Source: Azospirillum thiophilum (GTDB lineage: Bacteria; Pseudomonadota; Alphaproteobacteria; Azospirillales; Azospirillaceae). Taken from it: DNA of 64,000 bases. The stretch lies in the NCBI RefSeq assembly GCF_001305595.1, contig NZ_CP012404.1, positions 434,001 to 498,000 of the forward strand, written 5' to 3'. Of the stretch, positions 63,319 to 64,000 are shown piece by piece (the first letter of the stretch is position 1; each line of letters opens with the position of its first letter). The translations under genes and the position numbers were made by a program. The notes under the pieces were generated by a model that was not told where the DNA came from, searched no databases, and saw nothing but the letters and a program-made list of their open reading frames with translations.

Positions 63319-64000
63319 ATGGCTACCACCAACACCGACGGTACGATCCAGGTCACCTTCGCGGTCAATGCCTGGGGTGCCGTAGCCGGCGGAAAATGGC
63401 CGCATTTCCAACTGCTTGTCGATGGCAAGGTCATCGGCGACGCCACCGTCGCTTCCGCCACCCAGTCGCGCTACGTCTTCACCGCCAATGTCCCGGCCGA
63501 CAAGGCGCATGCCCTCCAGCTGGTCTACGACAATGACGACACGGTTAACGGCGTCGACCGCAACCTGTTCGTCAAGTCATTCGAGGTCAACGGCAAGACC
63601 ATCCTCGCCATAGATCCCTCGGTGAAATACGACACCGGCAAGATCGACGGGCAGGCCGTCATCGCCGGGCAGACCGAGATGTACTGGCCGGGCGCGTTGA
63701 ACGTCGCGCTGCCCGCCACGCTGTTCTCATCGACGCCGGTCGATACCGGCACCGACACCGACACCATGACCACGACGATCAAGGTCAAGGCCTACGGTGT
63801 CAGCGCCGCCGGCCAGGCCCCGCATTTCAAGCTGGTGATCGACGACCAGGTCGTCGGCGACGCCTGGGTCAGCGCCACCTCGCCCACCGACTACACCTTC
63901 ACCGCCAAGGTGGACCCGAACGAGGCCCACAAGATCCAGATCTGGTACGACAACGACGCCACGGTGAACGGTGTCGATCGCAACCTGTACGTCAAGTCGA
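63319..64000 (+). CDS. Protein with tandem CBM60-like carbohydrate-binding modules (3' end outside window)
   Basis: 227 codons, open to the window end. ATG 63319 with GGAG 7 nt upstream begins MATTNTDGTIQVTFAVNAWG. Two ~100-residue modules repeat: GKWPHFQLLVDGKVIGDATV ... LVYDNDDTVNGVDRNLFVKS, and GQAPHFKLVIDDQVVGDAWV ... IWYDNDATVNGVDRNLYVKS, joined by a Thr/Asp-rich linker (VDTGTDTDTMTTT). The W-Y-D-N-D and NGVDRNL motifs are those of the calcium-dependent xylan-binding CBM60 domain. There is no signal peptide, as is usual for type I-secreted proteins, and RTX repeats may follow outside the window. Confidence 0.82.
   Translation, partial: MATTNTDGTIQVTFAVNAWGAVAGGKWPHFQLLVDGKVIGDATVASATQSRYVFTANVPADKAHALQLVYDNDDTVNGVDRNLFVKSFEVNGKTILAIDPSVKYDTGKIDGQAVIAGQTEMYWPGALNVALPATLFSSTPVDTGTDTDTMTTTIKVKAYGVSAAGQAPHFKLVIDDQVVGDAWVSATSPTDYTFTAKVDPNEAHKIQIWYDNDATVNGVDRNLYVKS

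Noticed and set aside
1..64000. tRNA, rRNA or phage integration site
   Set aside because: No cloverleaf, TTC-loop motif, rRNA segment or integrase gene was noticed; a covariance search would be needed to exclude small RNAs.

Overview
The window reads as GC-rich alphaproteobacterial DNA, most like Azospirillum or a close relative (Rhodospirillales). This is an inference from gene content and codon use: no rRNA, tRNA or replication gene was seen, so chromosome versus megaplasmid cannot be decided.

Layout. (1) 1-1072: 3' end of an RTX-type calcium-binding secreted protein. (2) 1123-7284: minus-strand operon for reductive pyrimidine (or hydantoin) degradation, preT-preA-amidohydrolase-rutR-hydA, with a RutR-like operator upstream. 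(3) 7629-9583: ogt, then the divergent bdcA/bdcR pair with two matching operators. (4) 9605-19487: a hexuronate/pectin-breakdown regulon (kdgK, DMT transporter, uxaA, uxaC, kdgF, kduD, kduI, mgsA) with two paralogous GntR regulators. Four AT-rich 16-bp palindromes of the type TACTAATATAYTAGTA sit in front of uxaC, kduI, mgsA and the second gntR. (5) 19708-26713: an NHLM/NHLP-type bacteriocin exporter (HlyD-like adaptor, C39-peptidase ABC protein, second ABC protein, cyclic-nucleotide-binding protein) without an evident precursor peptide. It faces a GH1 glucosidase/acyl-carrier-like gene pair. (6) 28694-32628: NCS2 permease, EamA transporter, AraC regulator, alpha/beta hydrolase.

(7) 32736-40187 is a scar of truncated genes and mobile DNA: a DedA tail cut by an IS3 element, a doubly nonsense-mutated small ORF, an AI-2E transporter gene broken by a 23-bp tandem duplication, a truncated DUF2254 gene, a cargo-free Tn3-family transposon (tnpA/res/tnpR), and a transposase tail. 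(8) 40242-53304: a two-partner secretion system (TpsB, and a 2,736-residue TpsA with GLUG motifs and ten nearly identical MBG repeats) with a divergent NarL-type response regulator and a 7TM histidine kinase. (9) 53308-62942: more mobile DNA, including two almost identical IS256-family elements in inverted orientation and one ISNCY-type element with a 4-bp target duplication. One IS256 copy, flanked by a perfect 9-bp duplication, splits a very large gene encoding a GT4-like glycosyltransferase, a STAND-type P-loop NTPase and near-identical TPR repeats. Removing the IS and one duplication restores the reading frame exactly. (10) 63319-64000: start of a secreted-type protein with tandem CBM60-like xylan-binding modules.

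How it fits together: secreted RTX/CBM proteins, pectin-monomer catabolism and a large adhesin suit a plant-associated bacterium. The most novel items are the glycosyltransferase-STAND-TPR fusion gene and the operator set that ties mgsA to the hexuronate genes.
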